Shown here one piece after another: positions 35,348 to 42,880 of a stretch of 64,000 nt of DNA. Position numbers and translations under genes: made by a program. Where the stretch lies: contig NZ_CP089746.1 in assembly GCF_029541745.1 (NCBI RefSeq), positions 7,511,559-7,575,558 of the forward strand, read 5' to 3'. A model generated the notes under the pieces. It saw nothing but the letters and a program-made list of their open reading frames with translations. It had not been told where the DNA came from and did not search any database. This DNA is from Streptomyces sp. LX-29. Lineage in GTDB: Bacteria > Actinomycetota > Actinomycetes > Streptomycetales > Streptomycetaceae. Position 1 is the first letter of the stretch. Each line of letters opens with the position of its first letter.

Positions 35348-36349
35348 ATGTCCGCAACGCCACGCGTCGCCGTCACCGGCGCCGAGGGATTCATCGGCTC
35401 GCACCTGGTGGAGGCGCTCGTCGCCGCGGGTCACCCGGTCCGCGCCATGGTGCAGTACAACTCGTTCTCGTCGTTCGGCTGGTTGGAGACGCTGCCCGCG
35501 GAGGTGCTCGCCGAGGTCGAGATCCAGCTCGGCGACGTCCGCGACCCCGGCTCCGTCACCGGGCTGGTCACCGGGGTGGAGGCGGTCTACCACCTCGCCG
35601 CGCTGATCGCGATCCCGTACTCGTACCGGGCCCCGCACAGCTATGTCGAGACCAATGTCACCGGCACCCTCAACGTGCTGGAGGCCGTGCGCCACCTGGA
35701 GATCCCACGACTGGTGCACACCTCCACCAGCGAGACCTACGGCACCGCGCGGACCGTGCCGATCACCGAGGACCACCCGATCAACACCCAGTCGCCGTAC
35801 GCCGCGTCCAAGGCGGGTGGGGACCGGCTGGCCGACAGCTACCACGCCAGCTTCGCCACCCCGGTCGTCACCCTGCGCCCCTTCAACACCTTCGGCCCGC
35901 GCCAGTCCATGCGCGCCGTCATCCCGACGGTCATCGGCCAGGTCGCGGCCGGGGAGCGGACGATCGTCCTCGGCGACCTGCGCCCCACCCGCGACTTCAG
36001 CTACGTCAAGGACACCGTCGCCGCCTTCCTGGCGGTCGGCACCGCGCCCGCCGAGCGGGTCGTCGGCCGCACCTTCAACTCCGGTACCGGCGGCGAGATC
36101 TCCGTCGGCGAGCTGGTCGGCCTGATCGGCAAGCTGATGGGCGCCGACCTGGACGTCCGGGAGGACGAGGAGCGGGTGCGGCCCGCGGGTTCCGAGGTGA
36201 TGCGGCTGGTCGCCGACGCCTCCCGGCTGCGCGCCGCCACCGGCTGGAGCCCGGCCCAGACCCTGGAGGACGGGCTGCGGCACACCATCGACTTCTTCCG
36301 CGACCCGGCCAACCTGGCCCGCTACAAGACCGACCGCTACAACGTCTGA
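35348..36349 (+). CDS. LegB-like NDP-HexNAc 4,6-dehydratase (extended SDR)
   Basis: 333 residues. TGAEGFIGSHLVEALV is the NAD loop. The segments QYNSFSSFGWLE, HLAALIAIPYSYRAPHSY, STSETYGTA and YAASKAGGDRL (Tyr-x3-Lys) match the LegB/configuration-retaining UDP-GlcNAc 4,6-dehydratase group more closely than general UDP-glucose epimerases. RPFNTFGPRQSMRAVIPT and LRPTRDFSYVKDT support this. The product would be an NDP-4-keto-6-deoxy-HexNAc. The ATG follows GAGGGAGAG. This argues that the exopolysaccharide contains a 6-deoxy amino sugar rather than plain GalNAc. Confidence 0.82.
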   Translation: MSATPRVAVTGAEGFIGSHLVEALVAAGHPVRAMVQYNSFSSFGWLETLPAEVLAEVEIQLGDVRDPGSVTGLVTGVEAVYHLAALIAIPYSYRAPHSYVETNVTGTLNVLEAVRHLEIPRLVHTSTSETYGTARTVPITEDHPINTQSPYAASKAGGDRLADSYHASFATPVVTLRPFNTFGPRQSMRAVIPTVIGQVAAGERTIVLGDLRPTRDFSYVKDTVAAFLAVGTAPAERVVGRTFNSGTGGEISVGELVGLIGKLMGADLDVREDEERVRPAGSEVMRLVADASRLRAATGWSPAQTLEDGLRHTIDFFRDPANLARYKTDRYNV

Positions 36350-36374
36350 CCGACCCGACCGACCCGACCGACCT

Positions 36375-36394
36375 GACGGGTCGACAGACCCGTC
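36375..36394. other. Inverted repeat between dehydratase and nucleotidyltransferase genes
   Basis: GACGGGT-cgacag-ACCCGTC, a 7-bp perfect stem, directly after CCGACCCGACCGACC tandem tracts. It could be a weak terminator or processing site within the operon. Confidence 0.4.
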
Positions 36395-36509
36395 CGTTCC
36401 CGGGGTCGGTCCGGCACCGCCCCTGCCCACGAGCGCGCGTCACGGTCCCCGAGTGGGGCGCGCCCCGGGACAGGCACCTCTTCACGACCGCTCCGAGAGA
36501 GGAAACGCC

Positions 36510-37223
36510 ATGCACGCAGTCATCCTGGCCGGAGGCAAGGGCGTCCGGCTCCGCCCGTACACCACCGCGCTGCCCAAACCGCTGGTCCCCATCGGCGAAC
36601 AGCACGCGATCCTGGAGATCGTGATGCGTCAGCTGTCGGCGGCCGGATTCACCAGCTGCACCCTGGCCATCGGCCACCTCGGCCACATCATCCGCGCCTA
36701 CGTCGGCGACGGCTCCCAGTGGGGGCTGAGAGTGGGGTACGTCACCGAGGAGAGCCCGCTGGGCACCATGGGGCCGCTGCTCACCATGCTCGACCGGCTC
36801 CCCGAGCACTTCCTGGCGATGAACGGCGACGTCCTCACCGACCTCGACTTCGGCGACGTGCTCCGCACCCACCGGGAGTCGGCGGCGCCGCTGACGATCG
36901 CCACCTACGCCCGCCAGGTGCACATCGACTTCGGCGTGCTGACCACCGACTCCGGGCGCGTCGTGGACTTCACCGAGAAGCCGAGCATCGACTACCGCGT
37001 CTCCATGGGCGTCTACGGAGTCTCCCGCGCGGCCCTGGCCCGCTACACCCCCGGGCTCCCGCTCGGCTTCGACGAGCTGGTGCTGGACCTGCTGAAGGAC
37101 GGCACCCCGCCGTACGCGTACGAATTCGACGGCTACTGGCTGGACATAGGCCGCCCGGACGACTACGACCGCGCCAACGCCGAGTTCACCAGCCGGCGCT
37201 CGATGCTGATCAAGGGAGCGTGA
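36510..37223 (+). CDS. Sugar nucleotidyltransferase (GMP/RmlA-like NTP transferase)
   Basis: 237 residues. VILAGGKGVRLRPYT is the nucleotide loop, LPKPLVPIGEQHAI carries the conserved Lys, MNGDVLTDLDFGD gives the metal Asp, and GYWLDIGRPDDYDRAN is the C-terminal sugar-1-P site. The group includes LegF/GDP- and dTDP-sugar pyrophosphorylases. Coupled to the dehydratase and SDR it likely supplies the activated amino sugar for the PelF-like transferase. ATG after GAGAGAGGAAACGCC. Nucleotide specificity not predictable. Confidence 0.85.
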   Translation: MHAVILAGGKGVRLRPYTTALPKPLVPIGEQHAILEIVMRQLSAAGFTSCTLAIGHLGHIIRAYVGDGSQWGLRVGYVTEESPLGTMGPLLTMLDRLPEHFLAMNGDVLTDLDFGDVLRTHRESAAPLTIATYARQVHIDFGVLTTDSGRVVDFTEKPSIDYRVSMGVYGVSRAALARYTPGLPLGFDELVLDLLKDGTPPYAYEFDGYWLDIGRPDDYDRANAEFTSRRSMLIKGA

Positions 37224-37232
37224 GGGCCTCCC

Positions 37233-38246
37233 GTGCGCATCCTCGTCCTGGGCTCCACCGGCTTCCTGGGCGGCCACACCGTCGAGCAGCTCCGCGCCCT
37301 GCCGGGCGTGCGGGTGCTCCTCGGCGGCCGCGCCCCCGGTGTCGAGCCGCGCATCGACCTCGCCACCACGCCGCTGACCGAGCTGACCGCCACCCTGCGC
37401 GACCTCGACCCGGACGCGGTCGTCAACTGCGCGGGCGCGGTCGGCGGCGCCGCGCCGCGCCTCGCCGAGGTCAACGCCCGCGGTCCCGCCGTGCTCGCCG
37501 AGGCGCTGTGGCTGGCCGCCCCCGAGGCACGGCTGGTGCATCTCGGCTCGGCCGCGGAGTACGGCGTCACCGAGGCCGGGCGGGGCGTCGCCGAGACCAC
37601 GCCGGCCCGCCCCGTCTCGTTGTACGGCGCCACCAAACTGGCGGGCACCCTCGCCGTCACCTGCTCCTCGCTGGACGCGGTGGTGCTGCGGGTGTTCAAC
37701 CCGGTCGGTCCCGGCGCCGCCCCCGCCTCGCTGCCCGGCCGGCTCGCCGCCGAGCTGCGCCGCACCGTCCCCGGTGAACCCGGCGCGACGATCGCGGTCG
37801 GTGACCTGTCCGCGCACCGCGACTTCGTGGACGCCCGGGACGTGGCGCTGGCCGCCGCGCTCGCCGCCACCGCCCCCCGGCAACTGCCCCGCGTGTTGAA
37901 CATCGGCAGCGGCACCGCGCGGCCGGTGCGCGAGGTCGCCGAGCAGCTGATGCGCGTCAGCGGCTTCCGCGGCAGCATCGGCGAGACCCTGGACACCACC
38001 CCGGGCGCCGAGCGCTCGGGGGCCGTCTCCTGGCAGCGCGCGGAGATCGCGGCAGCCGGCGAGGCGCTGGACTGGCGACCGCGGTACACCTTCGCCGAGT
38101 CGCTCGCCGACCTGTGGGCCGCCACGGTCCCGGCCGCCGGGTCGTCCGGGGCCGCCCCGAGGGCCGCCGCCCCCGGGTCCGCGGCTTCGGGAACCGGCAC
38201 CCCGCCGGCCGCCGCCGTCGCGCCGCCGGGAGACCCGGAGCGGTGA
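37233..38246 (+). CDS. NAD-dependent epimerase/reductase (extended SDR)
   Basis: 337 residues. MRILVLGSTGFLGGHTV is the NAD(P) loop and YGATK the active site; SDLAVLHLGSAAEYG-type sequence precedes it. GDLSAHRDFVDARDVA and NIGSGTARPVREVAE mark the sugar side. The last ~45 residues are Ala/Pro-rich. As the gene after a 4,6-dehydratase it is a good candidate for a 4-ketoreductase or C3/C5 epimerase finishing the deoxy amino sugar. GTG start, 9 nt after the nucleotidyltransferase. Confidence 0.8.
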   Translation: MRILVLGSTGFLGGHTVEQLRALPGVRVLLGGRAPGVEPRIDLATTPLTELTATLRDLDPDAVVNCAGAVGGAAPRLAEVNARGPAVLAEALWLAAPEARLVHLGSAAEYGVTEAGRGVAETTPARPVSLYGATKLAGTLAVTCSSLDAVVLRVFNPVGPGAAPASLPGRLAAELRRTVPGEPGATIAVGDLSAHRDFVDARDVALAAALAATAPRQLPRVLNIGSGTARPVREVAEQLMRVSGFRGSIGETLDTTPGAERSGAVSWQRAEIAAAGEALDWRPRYTFAESLADLWAATVPAAGSSGAAPRAAAPGSAASGTGTPPAAAVAPPGDPER

Positions 38247-38977
38247 CGGAGCGCCAGGGGCGGCTGCTCGTCCCGATGTATGTGCACCCGGCGGTCGATC
38301 CGGTCGCCTGGCGGGCGTTGGAGCGGGCCGCCGCGCGGCTGTACGCGGTGGTGCTGAACGTCGCCGACGGGCCGGGCGACCGGCCCGACCCGGCGTTCGG
38401 CACCGCCGCCGATCGGCTGCGCGCCGCCGGTGTGCCGCTGCTGGGGTACGTCGACACCGCGTACGGCCGCCGCCCGGCCCGCGCGGTGGTCGCCGACATC
38501 CGCCGGCACCGCCGCTGGTACCGGGTGGACGGGGTCTTCCTCGACCAGGCCGCCGCGCAGGCCGCCCTGGTGCCGCGCTACCGGCGGCTGATCGCCGCCG
38601 CGCGGCTGCTGGGCGCCCGTACCGCGGTGCTCAACCCCGGCACCCACCCCGATCCGGGATATGCGCGCCTCGCCGACCTCCTGGTCACCTTCGAGGGGCG
38701 CTTCGACGTCTACCGCACCAGCGAGGTGCCGGAGTGGACCGCCGCCCATCCACCGCGGCGCTTCTGCCACCTGGTGTACGCGGTGCCCGAGGGGAGCGAC
38801 GGCCTCGTGGCCCGTATCGCGCGCCGGCGCGGAGCCGCGGTGCACTACGCGGTGCCGGGAGCGGGCCGCAACCCCTGGCGGTCCGCGCCCGCCGACATCG
38901 AGGTCGACGGGAACGCGGGGGACGGCGACGGGACGGAGGAGAGGGACGGCATGGAGCACCCGGGGGAGGGCATGTGA
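38243..38977 (+). CDS. Spherulin-4 family glycoside hydrolase (GH135, Sph3-like)
   Basis: 244 residues without a clear signal peptide. LLVPMYVHPAVDPVAW and GYVDTAYG are typical opening blocks. The active-site set reads as Asp96/Asp101 (RVDGVFLDQ), Asn131 (AVLNPGTHP) and Glu151 (LVTFEG); the N-to-E spacing of 20 equals that recalled for fungal Sph3 (D166, N202, E222). Sph3 cleaves galactosaminogalactan and is needed for its production in Aspergillus. Here it overlaps the SDR gene (GTGA) and is followed by a GH114 remnant. The tail (~40 residues) is acidic and low-complexity. Confidence 0.82.
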   Translation: MTERQGRLLVPMYVHPAVDPVAWRALERAAARLYAVVLNVADGPGDRPDPAFGTAADRLRAAGVPLLGYVDTAYGRRPARAVVADIRRHRRWYRVDGVFLDQAAAQAALVPRYRRLIAAARLLGARTAVLNPGTHPDPGYARLADLLVTFEGRFDVYRTSEVPEWTAAHPPRRFCHLVYAVPEGSDGLVARIARRRGAAVHYAVPGAGRNPWRSAPADIEVDGNAGDGDGTEERDGMEHPGEGM

Positions 38978-39463
38978 GGGCCTGGCGCCGGCTCGCGTTC
39001 GTCGCGCCGGCGCCGGGCCTGCCGGCGGTCGTGCCGGTCGCGCTCGCCGGCCGCTCCGGCGGGACGGGAGGCGGACGGGCACGGGGACGCGCCGCCCGGC
39101 CGGTCGCCGGAGGCCGCCCGTTCACCGGAGGGAGCCCGTCCGGCCCGCCGGCGGCCGCGCCCCGGCACCGCCCGGCAGTGGCAGCTCGGCGACGGCCCCG
39201 TCGACACCGGCGTCGACGTGCCCGTCCACGACATCGACGGCTTCGAGAACTCCGCGCGGACGGTGGCCCGGCCGCACGCCGACGGCCGCAAGGCCATCTG
39301 CTCCATCGGCGCCGGCTGGGAGGACTTCCGACCCGACCGGGGCGACGTCCCCACCGGGCCGCTCGGCCGGACCGACGGCTGGGAGGGGGAGCGCCGGCTG
39401 GACATCCGCGACCTGGGCCGGCTGCGGCCGCTGACGTCCGGGCGGATGGACATATGCCGGCGG
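38974..39463 (+). pseudogene. GH114 (endo-alpha-1,4-polygalactosaminidase-like) remnant, frameshifted and truncated
   Basis: A GTG overlapping the spherulin stop opens frame 1 with a signal-peptide-like start (MRAWRRLAFVAPAPGLP, VVPVALAG). Near 39165 the homology moves to frame 2: RQWQLGDG, VPVHDIDGFENSA, GRKAICSIGAGWEDFRPD, ERRLDIRDLGRLRPL and RMDIC. These are the N-terminal blocks of GH114/Ega3-type hydrolases. The continuation expected after RMDIC (the catalytic E-P-D-N-V-like part) is missing and the sequence meets the 3' end of the opposite deiminase gene. So it is a broken gene, possibly decayed by a deletion, or a sequencing/assembly error would need exclusion. Confidence 0.72.
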
Positions 39464-39469
39464 CTGCGC

Positions 39470-41329
39470 TCAGCTCGACGCGGAGGCGGCTGGCGCTGGA
39501 CGCCTGGCGGCGCCCGTGCTGAGCGGGGGACCGGCCTCGGCCGCATCGGACCGGACGTCGCGCAGCGCGTTGGTGGCGCAGTGCACCTCGCCGCCGTTGT
39601 GGTGCGCCCAGGAGAAGTTCTCCACCCAGTGCGTCCGCACCCCGCCCGCCGCCAGCCGCTCCTCGGTCAGCCGGCGGAACAGATCGCGGCCGGCCAGCCG
39701 CGGCCCGTGCGGATCGGGGGCCGCGTAGTCGCGGGCGGTCAACGAGAGCCCGTTGACGAGGGCGGGCGTGAAGGGGTACGCGAGCCTCGGCCCGCCCTCC
39801 TCGGGCGCCACCTCGGTGTACAGCACCGGCAGCCGGACGATCTCCGAGGGCCGCAGCCCGGTCTCGCGCAGCAGGACCGCCAACTGTCCGTCGATGTGGC
39901 GGGCGGCCGTGGCGTTGGCCCCCGTCCGCCGCTCGTAGTCGAGGAACTCCCGGACGGTCGGCTTCTCCTGGGCGGCCGTGTCCGCGAGCAGCCGCTGTCC
40001 GCCCTCGCCCGCGTCCCGGACCCGGCGCAGCACGTCGAGCGCGAGCCGCGGGTCGGCTACCGCCAGCGTCCAGCCGCGGGCGTTGCGGGCCCGCACCACG
40101 TGCACCGTCTCGTCGACATGGCCGACCAGCAGCCAGGAGGTGTCGAGGACGACCGGCGGCTGGACGCCCTGGGCCCGCAGCAGGGTGGTGAACGACCGGT
40201 CGGGGTGGCGGCCCTCGGTGGCGCCGTAGACCACCCGCCCCCGCGGGTGGCCCGGGTACGGCGGCAGCGACTCCACGTTGCCGGTGAAGTTCAACAGGTC
40301 GTCCACCCCCGCGTCGCGGTCGGCGGTGTACTGCTGGACCACGCCGACGTCCGGGCCGCGCAGGTCGCGGAAGAGCAGCCGGCCCGCGCGGCGCAGGCTC
40401 GCGGCGCTTCCGTCCTCCGCCTTCCAGTAGTTGGGGGAGCGCAGCAGGATGCGCATGGTCTGCGTGCCGTGCGCGGTCGACATGGAGACGTAACCGGGCT
40501 CGGCGATGTCCTGGCGCCAGATGTCGCGCCACCACCGGGAGGTGCCGGGGGTGAAGGTCAGCGCGTCCTTCGGCAGCCCGGACGCGCGGGCGGCCGCGCG
40601 GAGCGTGTCGGCGAACTCCGGCCACCGGGTCGGTTCGTCGGGTGAGAGGTCCAGCTCCTCGGGCTGGCCGACGCCCGGCCCGGGCGCGGCGGCGAAGACC
40701 TGCTGGGCGCGCTGGAGGTCGTGCTGGAGCAGCACCGGCGCCACGCGCAGCGGCACCCGATCGGTGCCGGTGCGGCCGTGGTCGGTGACGGTCAGCGTCA
40801 CCGCGACCCGGCCGTCCCACACCCGCCGGTCCCGGACGATGTCCCGGCCCTCGACGGCGAGGCGGACCCCGGAGCGCAACTCGCCGGCGGTGAGCGCCCC
40901 GTCGGCGCCGAGCGCCGTGAGCCGGCCGGCCCGCTCGACGAAGATCCGCAGGTACCGCCGCTGTGGCTCGGGCACCGAGACCCGGCCCGTGGCGTCGCCG
41001 CTCACGCGCACCGGCAGCACGCGCAGCGGCGTCAGGTCCTTCGCGTCGGCGGGCCCGTTGACGACGTCGTCCGCGGCGTCGTGACAGGCGGCCAGACGCT
41101 CGTCGACGGCGACATCCAGCCGGTCGAGGTCGCCGCGGCGCAGCGTGCAGCGCCGCTGGTCGTCGTCGAGATTGGGCAGGAAGACGTCCGAGCCGGCCCA
41201 CAGTCGCGGGGCGGGGGGTTCGGAGGCCGCGGGTCGGGTGGGCGCGCCGTGCGCCCCCACCGGAGCCAGCGCGGTGGCCAGCGTCGCCGTGCAGGCCAGG
41301 GCGCGTGCGGCCGTGTGCCGCAGGGTCAT
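39470..41329 (-). CDS. Secreted protein-arginine deiminase (PAD) family protein
   Basis: 619 residues. Signal peptide at the N-terminus (ARALACTATLATALAPVGA). The C-terminal PAD catalytic core is complete: WRQDIAEPGYVSM with Asp274, LLVGHVDETVHVV with His404 and Asp406, and HNGGEVHCATNALR with Cys584, the counterparts of Asp350, His471, Asp473 and Cys645 of mammalian PAD4. An immunoglobulin-like middle domain fits residues ~100-200 (VRVSGDATGRVSVPE). The reaction is conversion of peptidyl-arginine to citrulline outside the cell. ATG after AGGAGAGG. Calcium-site residues were not traced. Transcribed towards the GH114 remnant and divergent from the XRE gene. Confidence 0.87.
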   Translation of the reverse strand: MTLRHTAARALACTATLATALAPVGAHGAPTRPAASEPPAPRLWAGSDVFLPNLDDDQRRCTLRRGDLDRLDVAVDERLAACHDAADDVVNGPADAKDLTPLRVLPVRVSGDATGRVSVPEPQRRYLRIFVERAGRLTALGADGALTAGELRSGVRLAVEGRDIVRDRRVWDGRVAVTLTVTDHGRTGTDRVPLRVAPVLLQHDLQRAQQVFAAAPGPGVGQPEELDLSPDEPTRWPEFADTLRAAARASGLPKDALTFTPGTSRWWRDIWRQDIAEPGYVSMSTAHGTQTMRILLRSPNYWKAEDGSAASLRRAGRLLFRDLRGPDVGVVQQYTADRDAGVDDLLNFTGNVESLPPYPGHPRGRVVYGATEGRHPDRSFTTLLRAQGVQPPVVLDTSWLLVGHVDETVHVVRARNARGWTLAVADPRLALDVLRRVRDAGEGGQRLLADTAAQEKPTVREFLDYERRTGANATAARHIDGQLAVLLRETGLRPSEIVRLPVLYTEVAPEEGGPRLAYPFTPALVNGLSLTARDYAAPDPHGPRLAGRDLFRRLTEERLAAGGVRTHWVENFSWAHHNGGEVHCATNALRDVRSDAAEAGPPLSTGAARRPAPAASASS

Positions 41330-41684
41330 GTCGGAACCTCTCCTCGAGTGATCGGGTCGCGGGGCGTACGGCGGGCGAGCGGAGCCGCACGGGGCCGCAC
41401 GGGGGGTGTACGGCCGCTATCGGCCACTGTTCTCCTCGCCCGGGCCGTGCGCGTCGTCCGAGGGGTCGAGAGGCGGGTGGGCCGTTGTGTGCAGCGCCCC
41501 CGAAACCGTCTCCACCTGCGGTCGGAGCCGCACTCCGGCGGTTACCAACTGGTAGTTAAGTTCGTCACGCGGCGATGTCCCAAGGCGGGCTGGTCCTGCG
41601 TGTTCACGCCATGGCAGGATGCCTTGGGGGAGACCACGCGCCTTAACCGGCCGTGAGAGTGCGAGCGGGGAAGGGGGGCGGGGA
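41330..41684. promoter_or_regulatory. Divergent promoter region with TACCA-ac-TGGTA palindrome
   Basis: About 355 nt between the deiminase gene and the XRE regulator. It holds the 12-nt palindrome TACCAACTGGTA (41543-41554) in a low-GC patch (GTTACCAACTGGTAGTTAAG), a plausible operator for the adjacent XRE protein. No other gene seen. Confidence 0.45.
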
Positions 41685-42185
41685 ATGGGATCCGGAACGG
41701 GAGCCGGGGGCGACAAGTCGAGCGCCGCGGACAGTCCGCTGGCGGGTCGGCTGAACTACCTGTTCGCGAACATGCACCCGCCCGGCGCTCCGTACACCAA
41801 CGCACACGTCGCGGACGAGATCAGCCACAGCGACGAATACGGCGGCGTGAGCCTGACCGAGCAGTATCTGTCGATGCTGCGCAACGGCAAGCGCACCAAC
41901 CCCAGCCCCGACGTCCTGCGCGCGCTGGCCAGATTCTTCGCCGTCCCGGTCGGCTACCTCCTGGGGGACCTGTCCCCCTCGCAGACCGAGCGGATCGAAG
42001 AGGAAGTGCGGTTCCTGGTCGCCATGCGCGACCAGCGGGTGCGCGGCATCGCGCTGCGCGCCGTCGGCCTCCCGCCGGAGGTCCAGGACAGCCTCACCAC
42101 GATCATCTCCCAGTTCCGGCAGCAGATGAACCTCCCGCCGGAGCCGCCCGCCCCGGGCGCGCCGGAGGGTGAGGCGTCCCGTTGA
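41685..42185 (+). CDS. XRE-family helix-turn-helix regulator
   Basis: 166 residues. The DNA-binding domain is YTNAHVADEISHSDEYGGVSLTEQYLSMLRNGKRTNPSPDVLRALARFF-like (shortened here), a typical actinobacterial XRE/HipB type with YLLGDLSP at its end. The C-terminal half (EEEVRFLVAMRDQRVRGIALRAVGL) is helical and probably a dimer/effector region. The ATG with purine-rich GGGGAA upstream is chosen. It is followed at once by the ImmA/IrrE gene, the classical repressor-protease pair. Confidence 0.87.
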   Translation: MGSGTGAGGDKSSAADSPLAGRLNYLFANMHPPGAPYTNAHVADEISHSDEYGGVSLTEQYLSMLRNGKRTNPSPDVLRALARFFAVPVGYLLGDLSPSQTERIEEEVRFLVAMRDQRVRGIALRAVGLPPEVQDSLTTIISQFRQQMNLPPEPPAPGAPEGEASR

Positions 42186-42259
42186 ACACCACCATCGGCA
42201 GTGAGACAGCCCAGCTGTTCTACTCCTGGCAGCTGACCGCGACCGAGGACGGTGCAACC

Positions 42260-42880
42260 ATGCGAGTGGGACGGATACGCCGGCAGTGCAAGCGGCTCAT
42301 CCAGGAGCTCGACCTGCCCGCCAGCACGGATCTGCAGGGCCTGTGCGACATCGTCGCGCGCCGGATCGGCCGTCCCATCCGACTGGTGCCGATGAGCCTG
42401 GGCGGCGTGGTCTCCGGCATGACGGCCAGCACCGACGACGAGTTCTGGATCTTCTACGAGCTCAGAACCTCCCCCTGGCACCAGATCCACATCGTGCTGC
42501 ACGAGATCGGCCATCTGCTGCTCGGCCACGACCAGGACCCGACCGTCACCGAGGACGCGCTGCGCCTGTGGGCGCCGTCGGTCGACGCGGCGACCGCGAT
42601 GCGCCGCATGGGCCTGGCCCCGGGCCTCGCCCGGCACCACGCCTACGACAACCTGGCCGAGCGCGAGACCGAGGTGCTCGGCACCCTGCTGATGGGGCAT
42701 GTGGTGCCCAGCGCGGCCGACCACGGGCTGCCGCTCCAGGGACGGGCCGCCGAGCTCGCCGCCGCCCTCGGGCCGGCGCTGCGCCACGACCGCATCCGGC
42801 AGACCGGCGCCGCGCCCGAGGGGCGTTCCGCCGAGGGTGACGACGCGGAGGACGACGGCGGCGGGGGTGCGCGTGTTTGA
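42260..42880 (+). CDS. ImmA/IrrE-family metallo-endopeptidase
   Basis: 206 residues. The zinc motif HEIGHLLLGHD gives H-E-x2-H with a downstream His; the preceding IHIVL fits. The N-terminal RIRRQCKRLIQELDLP and LCDIVARRIGRPIRL are usual for this group. By analogy with ImmA/IrrE it may cleave the adjacent XRE repressor to relieve repression under a stress signal. The ATG is chosen; a TTG overlapping the regulator's stop (TTGA) 78 nt upstream would add 26 residues. The acidic C-terminus (DDAEDDGGGGARV) is disordered. Confidence 0.85.
   Translation: MRVGRIRRQCKRLIQELDLPASTDLQGLCDIVARRIGRPIRLVPMSLGGVVSGMTASTDDEFWIFYELRTSPWHQIHIVLHEIGHLLLGHDQDPTVTEDALRLWAPSVDAATAMRRMGLAPGLARHHAYDNLAERETEVLGTLLMGHVVPSAADHGLPLQGRAAELAAALGPALRHDRIRQTGAAPEGRSAEGDDAEDDGGGGARV

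Noticed and set aside
42182..42259. TTG start overlapping the XRE stop for the ImmA/IrrE protein
   Set aside because: Possible, but the added 26 residues do not resemble the family N-terminus, which begins at MRVGRIRRQC.
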